A stretch of DNA of 64,000 nt, from NCBI RefSeq assembly GCF_050624435.1, contig NC_134534.1, positions 63,945,501 through 64,009,500 on the forward strand. The letters are read 5' to 3'. Below the pieces are notes generated by a model that searched no databases, was not told where the DNA came from, and was given only the letters and a program-made list of their open reading frames with translations. Below, piece after piece: positions 45,715 through 57,639 of this stretch. The stretch is from Tenrec ecaudatus (lineage: Eukaryota; Chordata; Mammalia; Afrosoricida; Tenrecidae). Positions within the stretch are counted from its first letter, which is position 1. Every line of letters starts with the position of its first letter. A program made the translations under genes and the position numbers.

Positions 45715-46620
45715 TGTATTACTTCTTTCCATGTTTTTTATGCATTACATTTACTGAAAACCCTTTAACTTTTAGAAAATGTAAACGTGCATACTTACAA
45801 AAGTCGAAAAGATAGCACAGAATCTCCACATAATTCACATCCATTTTCCTCTAGTTTTAACACTTTGCATTAATGTAGCATATTTGTCACATTTGTTGAA
45901 TCGCTTTCAATATTTTGCCATTAACTAAAGTCCACAGATTGCTCAGGTAGCCTTAGTCTTTACGTAAGGTCCAATTTGCTCTGTTTGAGGGTCTCTCCCA
46001 GCATTCCACATTGTGCTTATTTGTCTTGCTTTCTAAGACTGCCTTTGCCTGTGACAGCTTCTCCGACATCCCTGCTTTGGGTGGCTTTGCCGGTTATGAA
46101 GAGGTCTGCATCCGGTGATGTGCAGAATTCCCCTGTGGGAGGACTTGTCTGGTGCTTTTTCACAGTTTGACTGAGAGTATGTGTTCTTCAGGGAACGATC
46201 ATAGAAGTGCTATTTTCATGTCCTGTCAAGGAAATGTGGAGTACATCAACATGGCATTTGGTGTCAACTTGATCATACCGTGAAGTAGTATCTATCAGTT
46301 TCTTCTATTGCGTAATTCCTCTTCTTTCCGCTTTATGTACTGTACTCTAGGAAGAAAGTTCCTCTCCTCAACTCATACTTGTAAAGTAGGATGCTATACA
46401 ACTTCTTCTTAAGAACATAATATTGTCATAAATTATTTTAAATTTTAGTGTGTAGGATATGTCTCACTGATTTATATCAGTATGGGTTCATGGAGATTTC
46501 ATTTATATTTTGATCATCACCCCAAATGTAAAATATTCATTTGTAAAATGTGTTGCTCAAATCATTCAGTGTTGGCCACTGAGTACTCCTCCAGTTGCTC
46601 CTGTATCCTGTTGGCTTACC
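45715..46620. mobile_element. Old L1 3' UTR (L1M-like)
   Basis: Resembles an ancient L1 3' UTR: 'cagaatctccacataattca', 'acatttgttgaatcgctttc', 'agattgctcaggtagcctta', 'tctcccagcattccacattg', 'ttgactgagagtatgtgttc' and 'tgtcaacttgatcataccgt'. Very diverged; strand not fixed. Confidence 0.55.
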
Positions 46621-46742
46621 TGCATTAATATAGGTCCTAAAATAGGCTGTGCCTCCCAGGAGACTGGAGAAGGGCATTAGAAACGAAAATTGGGGCACTA
46701 GGAATCCTCCATTGGATTTTAATAAGCAATTGCTAATATATT

Positions 46743-46955
46743 CAGAGGACTCCCTGTGCTGTACAAATTTCCACCATTATGTTTTAAGCCAAAGGTTGGT
46801 GGCTCGAGTCCATCCAGAGGCATTTTCGGGGAAAAAAGACCTGGCCAACAGCTTCCAAAAAAGCCACATCGTAAACCTTGTGGGACACAGTTCTACTCCA
46901 TCCAGGAGGCTGCTGTGAATCAAAATCAATTGGATGGCAATTGATTTTGTACTTA
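46743..46955 (+). mobile_element. AfroSINE, diverged
   Basis: Forward: 'ggactccctgtgctgtacaa', 'aaaggttggtggctcgagtc', 'ctgctgtgaatcaaaatcaa', 'ttggatggcaattgattttg'. The 89- and 62-codon frames here are incidental. Confidence 0.8.
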
Positions 46956-47104
46956 GTACACTCAAAAAATACATGTTATTCCAAATACAGAAAGCATGAA
47001 CATAAACTGGAAGAGTTGGAGCCCGACCTAAGCATTAACAATCTTGTCCACGGTTTCCCACTGGTTTTAGTGGTTCATCCATACATTTGAATAATAGTTA
47101 TCGA

Positions 47105-47870
47105 GAAAGTCTTCTTTATAGACAGATGAATAGCATCCTATTGTAGCCAGACAGCATGGACTTTAAGATAGATCTTGAAGTATTCTTTTTGACGATGACT
47201 TCAATATCATTCTTCTTGAATTGGTCATTTCTGATATATTAAGCCATGATTGCCTGATTCAAAATTAATTACCAATACCAGTTTATTTCATCTCACTACT
47301 CCCTAAGATGTTGTTTTCTTGCTTTCTAAAACCAGTTTTGAATAAATGGAATAATTCTACCAAGTCCCTCAGGCTCAAATGTGCAGTAAAGAGCATTGAT
47401 AGTTGCTGACAATTAGACTGGGATAGTTGAAGCAAAGCTTAAGGATTGGTCTTTGGAAAATATGGCTTTGGTGACAGAAACTATGCTGAAGATCATGTGA
47501 TAGATTTTGTAACATCAGGAGATTAGCCATCTCAAGTAACTTTTTCAACAACATAAACAGTGATCACACATGTGTGCCTCAGTAGATGGAGTACATAGAA
47601 ATCAAATCAAGCACCTCTCTGAAAGGAGATGATGGAGAAGCTTTGCATTCTCCATGTTATCCGTAAAAGCAAGACCAGGGGCCTAATGTGGAATACACCT
47701 CCTGGTCTTTTCTATCACCAAGGCCATCTCTTACAACTGCCGACCCTTCTATGTTTGCAGTTTTCACATTCCAATCACCAGTATTTAGCAATGTGCTTTA
47801 TTGTATATTTCTTTGATTAATATCTGATTACCGAAGTTGGTAAAAAAAAAATCTTCTATTTACTCATCTT
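47105..47870. mobile_element. RTE endonuclease region with internal inversion
   Basis: Three pieces of the same RTE region in mixed orientation. 47130-47330 is minus ('aagatagatcttgaagtatt', 'aattaccaataccagtttat'). 47395-47695 is plus ('aaaatatggctttggtgaca', 'caacataaacagtgatcaca', 'gagtacatagaaatcaaatc'). 47700-47870 is minus ('tatcaccaaggccatctctt', 'cacattccaatcaccagtat', 'atcttctatttactcatctt'). The plus piece and the last minus piece overlap in element position, so part of the sequence is present as inverted copies. Confidence 0.7.
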
Positions 47871-48004
47871 TGTCATTAGCAAAGGTATGTTTAGTCCCTG
47901 AGACTTTTAAATACCGCACACTGCAACACAATAAACTGACACATCCACAGACATTCTTCAATGGTACTAACATTAGCTATTAAATAGTGTAATGTTTGTT
48001 ATTG

Positions 48005-48445
48005 ACAGATGCTATTTGGACGCATAGCTATCCATGGACAACAGAACGAACACTCCCAGGTCGAGTCATCTTCACAGTTGTACCCTGCTATTGTAGCCAC
48101 TGTCTCAAGCCACCTTGCTGAAGGTCTCCCACTTTATCACTGATTCTCAACTTGACCAAGTGGTCTCTCCTGATAACGTATCCAAAGTCCATAGGATAGA
48201 ATCTTACCATTCTCTCTTTTGAGGAGTAATCTAACTGTACTTCTTGTCTCACCGTCTGTGGTACGTTTGATATGCTACACCAACAGCATGCTCCAAAGGC
48301 ATCCATCCTTCTAAGTCTTCCTTCGTTACCGGCCAGCTTTCACATGCATATGAGATGATTGAGAAATGCACTGCTTGGAGCAGGCTCACGGTAGTCCTCA
48401 AAGTTACATCTTTATCTTTCAACATGAGTGAGGACTTCTGGAACA
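48005..48445 (-). mobile_element. RTE LINE 3' end
   Basis: Reversed: 'caacagaacgaacactccca', 'gtctctcctgataacgtatc', 'ggccagctttcacatgcata', 'tgagatgattgagaaatgca'. Order as in RTE from the 3' end inward. 5' truncated at 48445. Confidence 0.85.
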
Positions 48446-49635
48446 TTTAGAGAATGAAAATAATTAAATAGATATTAGTTGCAGTTAGAATATACCTCTT
48501 GTTCTAATGACAGAATTTCAGCTGCTGATGAAATAAAGAAGATCTAGACTTATGAAAACAAAGGGAAGATTGGGGCAGAGAGGAGAAGATATGTCCATGT
48601 CCTAAAAAGTTTCTGTAAGTCCAGGCATGCCTATTGGAGGCCCATAGATTTCTTAGCCTCCCCCGTATTTGTTTTCTGACCTCTTCTATAGCTATACCGG
48701 ATTTTGTTTTTAAAGAGTGGTATGGGTTTGGCTTGTTCACGCTTAATTCTCAGGGAAACAATTCCAAACATGCTCACTCTTCAAGCAAGCTGCGGAGACT
48801 GGAATAAAAGAAAGGATTGTGTTGTTGAGCCAAGAAGCAGCTTCTCCTTTGCTTTTATCTCTCAAGGAATGAATACCATCTCCGTTGAACTCAAACGCCC
48901 GAGTCACTCTTCAGTCACACATGCAGAGCATTCTTCTGGGAGCACAGAGGAAACCATTCTGCTGATTTAGAGAAACCAAAACATACAAACATTTTAATGA
49001 ATCTTCTGCGATTTCGTGCTATTATAGAGCATGACCAGTAAAATATTAATAGTGATGCTGTTATTCTGATAAAAACAATTGATTTTTTGAGAAACAGAGG
49101 CAGTTAGAAATTGTAAGGAATAAATTATTGGACTCGATATTTAACTGCAGAAAAATATATATGTATTTGTATAGGCTATAGATAAGATATTTAAGAAGCT
49201 ATAGGAAAAGAGGTATTTAAAAACCAACAGGAATACTAAGAAGAAAGAAAATGAAATTTTCATATACTTACATTGGGTATCTGCTTAGTTAGATACTTCC
49301 TACAGAGAATTTATTAGGTTGATAAAACATCCTGCTTCTATTACATTTATACATAGAGCAATCCATTTTAGAAAGATATTAGAAAGCCATGTTCAATAAT
49401 ACAATAATGAAATCCTTTGGTAACACAGCCAAGTGTGCTTTTGAAGTTTACTTTGTGCTTTTTAAAATTGTCAACAATTAGCACGATTGTATTTCAATGT
49501 TATTTTGGCTATTGATATTATTACTTTCAACTGTTATTCAAAAGACAAACTAAAAATGGCATTGTGAATGAAATAGCATGAATAATTGCACCCAGCAGAA
49601 AAAAGAACCCCGAATTTGTGCCTCATTGAGATGCC
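48446..49635. other. No recognisable feature
   Basis: A/T-rich. Frames at 48504-48970 and 49534-49716 without motifs. Confidence 0.4.
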
Positions 49636-49637
49636 CA

Positions 49638-49745
49638 GTACAATCGTTGTTGTTAGGTGCCGTCTAATTGTTTGGACCCATACCGATCCTATGCACAACA
49701 TAATGAAACATTGCATGGTCCTGCGGGATCCTCACATTTGCTCTT
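49638..49745 (-). mobile_element. RTE LINE 3' terminus
   Basis: 'cgttgttgttaggtgccgtc', 'gatcctatgcacaacataat', 'gaaacattgcatggtcctgc'. This is the extreme 3' end of RTE, reversed, with the GTT-type terminal repeat that is also the end shared with AfroSINE. Confidence 0.85.
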
Positions 49746-49831
49746 AAAATTTGATCTTATTAAAGGGATGATTACATGTTAACTACCAAACCATTTTCCC
49801 AGTCAAGTCGACAAATGCAACCTTAAATATC

Positions 49832-49975
49832 AGAGTTGCCAATGAGTTAGTGCCAACTCATGGAAAACTTACAATTTAAGAAAACCTTGCCTGGCTCTCA
49901 TCCACTGTAAGTTATGAGAAAGAGCTGTGAATAAAAGTGTAGCCATTTGGGTTTGAAATGGCCTTTGTAGTGCCA
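49832..49975 (-). mobile_element. AfroSINE fragment, diverged
   Basis: 'gttgccaatgagttagtgcc', 'aactcatggaaaacttacaa', then degraded middle. Tail orientation reversed. Confidence 0.55.
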
Positions 49976-50600
49976 TTCGTTTTCTTTGAGTGGCTTATGT
50001 TTTTATAGCTTTGTGCTTTCACCGTTCCTCAGGCACTCAAACAAGAGTCTGGCATGGCAGTGTCTATATGCATCTTACCTGGAGTTGATTCAACCCCTCC
50101 GGTTTCTCAACCTTGGCATACGATTGATAAGGGTGGTCATCAGGAAATGAGATGCCAAGATAGTGCATTACAGAATTATTTTTCTGTATGTACTGTGTTT
50201 TAGGTAATTACTGTATCTTGGTTTTGTGTGTGTGTGTGACCTGTAAAGTAGTTTAAGAATTATAGCTCACATACATGATATACATAATTAATACTGTTAC
50301 AGAAATTATTAGTATAAATACTGCATGGGAACTAAGTTGAATCAAGCACCTGCCTAAAATCCTTGGTTGCTATAACTCTATTAGCTAACTTCTTAACAAA
50401 CAGCTTATTCTTTCTCTGTTGCCCTTGGAATGGCTATTAGTTAGGCTCCATCATTCCAGGTCACATGACATTTATGGTCAATAATATCCTCCAGTCCATG
50501 GTAGCTATTGTTTCATCCCACCTAATTAAGGGTTTCCCTCGATGTACCAAATATATCATAATTTTCTAGTGATTGTTTTTCCCTGATGTGTACAGTGTGA
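49976..50600. other. No recognisable feature; short (GT)n
   Basis: 50224-50238 is a short TG repeat. Otherwise nothing identified. Confidence 0.4.
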
Positions 50601-50601
50601 G

Positions 50602-51159
50602 AGGTGGTAGTTACATAATCTGGTGTCAGTTTGAGGATGAAGAGTGTAGGGGTGGAGTGTACTCTGCCAATCAGGATTTAGCCAATAGGGTCTCTTTGTA
50701 GCCATGGCCTTCTGAGGATTCTAGGAACTCCGCTATTCCTCCTGGAAGTGGGAGACACCCTCTCTCCTCACTCCCTTGAAGACTCAACTGGCAAAGCTCA
50801 CTCCCAGTAAGATATTTCTGAGGAGAAACTACACTGAAGCAATCAGAGTTTTGGAGCTGAAGGAACCAGTGGAGACCACTGCCAGCGTAGAGATGCTTAC
50901 AATGCTACTGAATCCGCAAGACTTCCCATCCACTGGCCTGTGATCTTACTGCATTTGGAGTCATTGCATGTGTTTTGTGAGCCTGAGAAGGACTTTATAC
51001 ATTGGTGTTAGATATATGGGCTAATATTGAACTATGGACTTGATCTGGACTGGGCTGGGATGTTTTCTCAATATTCAATTGCTCTTGTATATAAAGCTCT
51101 TTCCTATACACATATGAGTGTCTATGAATTTGTTTCTCTAGTCTACTCAGACTAAAACA
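50602..51159 (+). mobile_element. Solo LTR of an ERVL/MaLR-like retrovirus (copy 2)
   Basis: Same family as 3361-3892, sharing 'gtaggggtggagt', 'ggccttct' and 'tgaggattct', 'atatgggctaatat', 'ctgggatgttttctcaat' and the TATA-like 'tgtatataaagctctttcct'. Ends 'agactaaaaca'. The 5' end is mutated (TG lost). Flanks 'gtgag' (50597-50601) and 'gtaag' (51160-51164) are a 4-of-5 target duplication. It is longer than copy 1 mainly by a stretch near 50765-50830. Confidence 0.75.
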
Positions 51160-51463
51160 GTAAGAGTTGAAATCTCACAATATTTAGTAATAACAATAAT
51201 AACAACTAACAACAGCTCAGTCCATACCTCCTTAAAATACTCTATGTAATTAAAGCATTGAGAACTTTTAGCCATTCCCAATCAATGAATTCACAATTGG
51301 TTGGTTGTTCTCGGTAGTAGTTCACTGGGTTTCTGTTCATTTGTTTTGAGTCAACATGAGCACTAAGAGTCATTAAAAAAATGAGGAAGGAAAGTTGGCT
51401 TTCATGCAAAATTCTGGGAAATCTCAGAAATTTTATAAAATGCGAAATGAGATACAAATTTGC

Positions 51464-51531
51464 AGGATCATCAAAAAGTTCATTGAAAAATTCCATTATC
51501 TTTTAATTCCATATTTTTCATAACATTTTGA
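51464..51531. mobile_element. ~68-bp palindromic MITE (copy 1)
   Basis: Inverted-repeat element with 'atcaaaaagttcattgaaaa' at the left and 'cataacattttgaagcccc' at the right, around an A/T-rich centre with 'attccattatctttt'. Same family as 53742-53809, inverted. The outer ends are mutated. Confidence 0.6.
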
Positions 51532-51674
51532 AGCCCCATTTTCTAGCTAGATTTAAAAAAGTAATGAAGCACTACTTGATTTGGGAGATAAACTCATTTG
51601 AAAAAGCATTCAGACTTGGGGCTATCAAACTGAAGGGAGTTTACAGTACTTCTTTCCTTCTTCTCATAAGTGAA

Positions 51675-52070
51675 AGCAGGGAGGTCTAATGAAAGCATAT
51701 CAGCTTTAGAATCAGGAATCATAAATTCTTATGTTATCAATGCCCTTCACTTAGTACGTGACCTTAGGCAAGTACCATAACTTCTATGAATAGCATTGTA
51801 CCTATCTAAACAGACAGCTGAATGGGTGTGTCTGGGCATTCACACTGGACCCCCAGCCAGAAGGAGTTGTTGCTGTAACCATCTTCTGTCATCATCCTGC
51901 CTCTTCCTGATGTTGAAAAAGAGCTCACATATTGTTTTGAGTTTTCCCTCAAGTCCATAAGTTATACTGCCAGACTTGCCCATCTGCAAAGTAATAAAAA
52001 TTACATTACCTGCTTCACAGAGTGGCTGTGTGAAACTACTTATGTTCAGTACTAAACCAAGAAACAAGAC
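51675..52070 (+). mobile_element. MIR SINE, probably interrupted
   Basis: MIR head and core at 51675-51815 ('atcagctttagaatcaggaa', 'cgtgaccttaggcaagtacc') and a likely MIR tail at 51980-52070 ('catctgcaaagtaataaaaa', 'cagagtggctgtgtg'). About 165 bp of unknown sequence lies between. The 75-codon minus frame here is incidental. Confidence 0.6.
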
Positions 52071-53104
52071 AGAATTTAGGATGACTCCATCTAGACTCTA
52101 GACACAGAACAATTACCGGTAAGTTCAGGCTGCAACTCTTTGTCAACTTAATAAATAAGAAGTGCGAAGTAAGAGAGCTGCTACTTACTCTTCCTACCCC
52201 TCTAAGTTGCAGAAATAAGGATGCTCCTCAAGCCGCGCAAACCAAGTGGCTTACAACACTCCATCAAGGAAATTTTAAAATAACATACAGCGATGTTTTA
52301 TGAATTGTGAAGACTACATGCAAGAGAAAAATTTTGCAAGCTACAATGTCATAATTATTCATTCTAATCAAGGCTATGGAAATATCCAATAAGCCTTATG
52401 AGTAGTTGAAGCAATAGGTGAGTCAATGCAATTCATAGCCCTTAACTCACTAAATATATATGAAAAACTTAATTTCAAAAAAGTTACTAAATAAAAAAAA
52501 AGCTACTAAATCTCTGCAAATGCATGTCCTGGAGAAATGCATAGTATGTGAAGGCGAAGAAAACAATATCAAAAATTAGGACAGCATTTTAAAAGTGGGT
52601 AAGCATGAGACAGTATTCTGAGCAAGCCCTGACACTTTCAACACTGTCCAGAAAGCTAAAGTTACTTATTCAGGTCAGTGTAATCAGTGAGGCAAAGGTG
52701 GAAAAAAATCCACATCTTCTTGTTGCTAGTCCAATTCTCTTTGGCTAGTCCCTTCTCCACAGGTCATGCAACAGAGTACACAATGATCTTGGATGGGAGA
52801 AAGAGGTATCAGTAGACTTGGGGTCATTCAGCTGACAGAGAGAGCACACACTGAGGTTCACACAGTCTAATCTAAAGTGACAAATGCTTTGATTAAATAA
52901 TGAATGTTACTCTTCTATAAATACACCAGGACTAATTTAAACAAATAATGCACATTCTACCAATGAAACAAAAATATCTTTAAATAGTAAGTAAAAGTTA
53001 TATTTTTGAAAAATCTGAATTGGTTAAATCTTATTTTATTGTAGAGAAAGAAAACTTACTAAAGCCAGGGCTGGGAGTGTGGGGGAGAAAGAACTGCCAT
53101 TGTC
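52071..53104. other. No recognisable feature
   Basis: A/T-rich, no frame above chance, no repeat I can name. Confidence 0.45.
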
Positions 53105-53260
53105 CATTATCTCTTTGTACCTTTCATCGCTTTTCTTTTAAAACAAGGAAAATGATATTAGCGTAACAATGAAAATGACACTATAATGAGCCAAATACCC
53201 AGCTCATAGTAAGCTCTTAAAAAATTGAAAATATTATCATTATTGTTATCACTACGGCTG
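53105..53260 (+). mobile_element. MIR tail fragment
   Basis: 'cccagctcatagtaagctct', then 'ttatcattattgttatcact', typical of the MIR 3' end. Confidence 0.55.
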
Positions 53261-53741
53261 AAATGGTAGCAATACTTTACATAATCTTGAAGAATTTGGG
53301 TACAAGCAAATAGATGTCAATTAAATTGTATAATAAGTGAAGTATATCCCAATAGAAATATTTTTAAAGTAGTATATGTATGTGAAGCATAAGAAAATGT
53401 TAAGATGTTAAAAGCACATTTAGACCATTTTTTTCTTTCAAATTTTAGTCTTGAAAAGGCAGGCAATCCAGTATTTTCTCTTGTAATGACAACAAATATT
53501 CCAATGATGTATCTGCATCTAGACAGTTGATAGATTTCAAGTTAAAAGAATGAAGGAAGAACAAATAAACAAATAAATCCCCATGACCTAAGATCCCAAA
53601 GCATTTTGGTCATTGAAGTAAGAATGCCTGCTTGCTTAAGGTTCTTCAAGTAATTTCATCTTTAAGACTGAAAATACATCTGAAAAATGTTTAACAATTG
53701 TGGTTTTATGGGATTTTAGAGTAATACATGGTATTCACATA
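53261..53741. other. No recognisable feature
   Basis: A/T-rich spacer. Confidence 0.4.
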
Positions 53742-53809
53742 CAAGGAGCTTCGAAAAGTGGAATTGAAAGATAATGGAATTTTTTCCATGAACTTTTTGA
53801 AGCCTCCTC
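53742..53809. mobile_element. ~68-bp palindromic MITE (copy 2)
   Basis: Left 'caaggagcttcgaaaagt' and right 'gaactttttgaagcctcctc' are near-perfect inverted repeats; the centre reads 'aaagataatggaattttttc'. Left flank is TA (53740-53741), right flank is AT, so a TA duplication is possible but decayed. Mariner-type non-autonomous element by structure. Confidence 0.65.
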
Positions 53810-54614
53810 ATTGAATTTGTAAATATAGCCAGTAACTGGAAGAAAGTGGGGTGTCAATTCGTATTCCATAATCTTCCACCGGAAACAGCATATAAAATAC
53901 CTATTGACAAAACAGTTCTATTGTGTTAAATGATATTTTAAAAATAGAAAGTTAAAAGTGTTACTAGACTATAAAATGTGTGTGTGAATTGGTGAATCAC
54001 ATATACATAGGAAAAACAATGGAAGGACATAAGATGAATATTTTTGAGTTTTTTGTATTATTCTGGATGCATTCCATAAAATAATAGTAACAATTTATAA
54101 TAAATATTATTTCAGAGCTGGAAAATAAATATAATTTTAAGGTACTAGAACTTTTTATATAATGAATGCTTAAAGAAAATCTAATATTTCAAAGTATTAC
54201 ACATTCAAAATAGGTAGAGGCACAATTATATTTTAATACAGGTTACTAAAATAGTTGATTTTGTAAGCATTGCCTAATTCAATATTTTGAAAGATGAAAC
54301 TAAACTAAACCTTTGCTGCATTGCTTACAATATATTTAATTGAGTTTTATATAAAAGTCAATAGACTTTGACCATAGAAGAATCAAGCCCTTAGATGTTG
54401 TTATTTCTTCTTTGTTATGTTATTGTATGAATGCTATATCAAATTGTTTAAATATTTTAAAATTTTTTCTCAAAAAGTTGGGCTGGCTGTTTTGGAATTT
54501 GGGAGAAAAGTGGAATAACCCCCCCTGCCCCACAAACCCAACCCCAAAGAACTAGAGGTCAAGGAGTTATAACTGAACTTTCTGCTGGAAAGAACCAAAT
54601 AAAAAGGGCCTTAC
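53810..54614. other. No recognisable feature
   Basis: A/T-rich, no repeat I can name. Confidence 0.4.
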
Positions 54615-54815
54615 GCCTGAGCAAGGCTTAGTCCTGCACCATCCTCACAAGTGTTCCTGGCCTGAGTTCATTGTTGCAACTGATGTTGCTGGTCTTTGCC
54701 TTGTTCGCTGCCCGCCCCCCCCCCCCCGCCCCCTCCACTTTACCAGCCTGATGTCCTTCTCCAGGGACTGGTCTCTTCTGACAAGATGTCCAAAGTATGT
54801 AAAAATAAGATAACG
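54615..54815 (-). mobile_element. RTE LINE fragment, near 3' end
   Basis: 'tcctgcaccatcctcacaag', 'tgatgtccttctccagggac', 'gacaagatgtccaaagtatg'. Includes a C-rich tract at 54710-54735. Confidence 0.75.
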
Positions 54816-54849
54816 CAGGTGTGGATCTTAGGTCAGAATCCAGACATTT

Positions 54850-55030
54850 ATCAATCTTCGTTATTAGGTGCCATTGAGTTGACATCAACACATAAAGACT
54901 TTATGCACAACAGAAGAAAAAATATGTACTCAATCCTGCATCATACTCTTGTTGCCACCAAATTTCAGTTCACCACTGAAGGTATTTTCCCAGTCAATCC
55001 CACTGTCTCCGCACTTGCATTTGCCGTCTA
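54850..55030 (-). mobile_element. RTE 3' terminus, diverged
   Basis: 'ttcgttattaggtgccattg', then 'atgcacaacagaagaaaaaa' and 'aatcctgcatcatactcttg' match the reversed RTE 3' end. The remainder is degraded. The 111-codon + frame across it is incidental. Confidence 0.65.
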
Positions 55031-55039
55031 ATTCACCAA

Positions 55040-55232
55040 ACCATATGAACTTTCACTGCTATTGAGTTGATGCTGATTCACCTTTGAGCCCCCTGTGAGT
55101 TTCTGAGATTGTAACTGTTTATGGGAGTAGATAGCCTGGTCTTCCTCTCACAGCACTTCTGGTGGTTTCAAATTGCCTACCATGCTGGTCACAGCACAAC
55201 TCATAACCACTGCACCCTGGGGGCTTCTTCAC
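55040..55232 (-). mobile_element. AfroSINE
   Basis: Reversed: 'ctattgagttgatgctgatt', 'gtttctgagattgtaactgt', 'cttctggtggtttcaaattg', 'aaccactgcaccctgggggc'. Confidence 0.85.
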
Positions 55233-55309
55233 CTCTTATAAGTGACCCCACTTAATAACCTGTCAAAAGCAAGTGAATAGGCACTTCTAAAGGCTCTCAT
55301 TGGCTAATT

Positions 55310-55490
55310 TTCAAAAGGACAGTGTCAAACCTTTCTTTCCAGACTGTCTCATCAGAAAGCTCCACTGAAACATATCCATCATGGGTGACCTTGATGGTAT
55401 TTGAACTATTGGTGGCATAACTTCCAGCATCGGGGCAACAGACAAGCCACTACAGTGAGACAAACTAATAGATGGAGGATGGAGATGTTT
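55310..55490 (-). mobile_element. RTE LINE 5' region fragment
   Basis: Reversed: 'agaaagctccactgaaacat', 'atcatgggtgaccttgatgg', 'tatttgaactattggtggca', 'taacttccagcatcggggca'. Complement of the 5' region seen at 25795 and 43325. Confidence 0.75.
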
Positions 55491-57461
55491 CCTTTTGTTG
55501 AGTGGTGTGTATTCAAGCCTCCCCGCAGCAACCCTATGGGACAAGCAGAGCCCATTTCCTTGTCATCCTTTTTCTTAGCACATCCTTCCAATCCCACCAA
55601 GACCACCTCAAACCCCTCTTATATTACCTTTTAATTCAAGTGGCTAGTTTAAGAGGTCTCAACTATTACATCAATAAGAACATACTTGATGATCAGTGCA
55701 TTTTAATGCCTAAATCAACACACAAAATCATACGGACAGAACACTGGGAGTCAATGCATCTCACAGTTTACATTCTTAAAAGTGTCTCACACACACAGAA
55801 AAAGATGTAAAGCCTAAAATGCATTAGAACATTTTGTGACTTCTTCATTAAATGTCACAGCATCCATCCTATAAATTCAACTGTGGTTCTACAAATAAAG
55901 CACATTGGCCCATAACCAAAGTATGACTTTCCCAGAGCCAATGTTAACTACAATAGCTAATATGGTCAGAGGCACATAAATCCTCCCAAGTGAAACCTCG
56001 TGTTTGTGGTTAACAGTTTAATTTTTTAGGAGTTTTTTGGCATTGTTTATCATCAACTCTGCCAATATACACACAACCCTTCACTTCAAAGACTAAACTC
56101 TACTGCTGTTTCAGCAGTGATGAACTGTAAATACCCAAACATCACTGTTAAGACAGAAAAATTCCCCACAAAACATTTTACTAAACATGTACTTACTTTT
56201 TTTTTAATAAAGTCACTTCAAAAAAAATAATAAAGTCACTTCAATTTTGTAAGATAATTTCAATCTCTAGAACCTTGTTTACAAATATTGTCCCACTGGA
56301 GGTTATTGTAATTTAGAAATACAGAGCGTAAAGTGGGATTAAGGGACTGTTAGTTCTCAGGCTGATTCAGTTGTGCATTTCTTGAAGAAATTCCTTTCAG
56401 CTCCTGATTTCTCAGGTTGCCTCTGAAAGTAGAATAAGTAAGCATAATGTGTCAAGCGGAGCGTTATGAGAATGAAGAACAGCCACTCTAAGATAATAAG
56501 CATGGTTATTAAAGTGGACAGGTCACCCAAATATACTACTTTAAAGAGTATGTATATATACATTCATATACAAAAGATTATGTATATATTTCATAGCCAT
56601 ATTTCATTATATGTATATATATCCTTTACTTTTCCATCAAATTATTTAACAAATCAATGATGACAAACAGAAATATAGGATGATAAAATAGTTACTTCTT
56701 TTGCCTGGATTGTGGTTGAATTGCTAGTAATAAAATTTTCAATGACAAAGAGCTAGGTAGAATGAACAAAATAAAGAAATGAAAATTGTTTATTAAACCA
56801 TTGATTGTATAGTTAAACCAGTACTTTCCCTTGCTTTTCCCTTGCCTACCAACTTCCAGAACACTGTCCCTCAAGGACATCTTACTTAATGCTCTTTTTC
56901 CCACATATTTCATCAATCATCATCTAGGTCTCAAAATGATCTGAATCACTATTTCCGGTTTGTAAACTTCTCCAACACCAACTTATCCCTTCTCACTTCC
57001 CCCATATCTTCATTAATTTCTATGGAACCTATCCTTATAATGATCTCTAAATTCTCAAGATGTTTAAAACTTCCTCACTTTATAGTTCTGCATCTACCTC
57101 TGCTTAGACCGAGTCAGAAATTTCAATTAACCAATAACTGCCAACCAAAGAGTATTCCTAACACCGTAGAACTGTTGTTGCTTCCACCAGCCCACTTTGT
57201 AGGTTGATATCAAAAGATAGAATTCAGAGGTCAGGAAGGGGTAGACATGTAGGAGGAAAGGAGCTGGCATTATTACATTGTTGCATTGTGGGGATTGCAA
57301 TCAATTGTGTAAAACAAAAGATACATGAGCTGTGGAATGGAAAATTGATTTTCTCTGTAAATCTTCACCCAATTTTCAGTAAAGAGTGAAAAAAAGGAAT
57401 GTTGAAAAGTTGAAAGAAAAATGTGCATGTGGTGTGCTTGCTTGTTTGTTTTTATGTATAG
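55491..57461. other. Mostly unassigned (2 kb)
   Basis: A/T-rich with many short frames but no motif. 56206-56243 has a direct repeat of 'aataaagtcacttcaa' around an A-run. 56540-56630 is (TA)-rich with several 'tatata' blocks. Nothing else recognised. Confidence 0.4.
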
Positions 57462-57570
57462 GCAAGAACTTTGTGTCAAGAAGATTCCCAGGCCAGTCTA
57501 ACTCAAATCCATAGGTCTGATGCTGGCTGGAGCTACAGGATGATCAAACAGAAAGGTGAAGTGAGAAGTA
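57462..57570 (-). mobile_element. LTR fragment, second LTR family
   Basis: 'caagaagattcccaggccag', 'tctaactcaaatccataggt', 'gatgctggctggagctacag', 'acagaaaggtgaagt'. Matches the segment of the LTR at 14640-14775. Both ends missing. Confidence 0.5.
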
Positions 57571-57639
57571 GGGAGATGACACATGGGTGGATGACTGGGT
57601 TTCTCTTAATTGATATTGTGTAACATTTACAGCCTGTTG

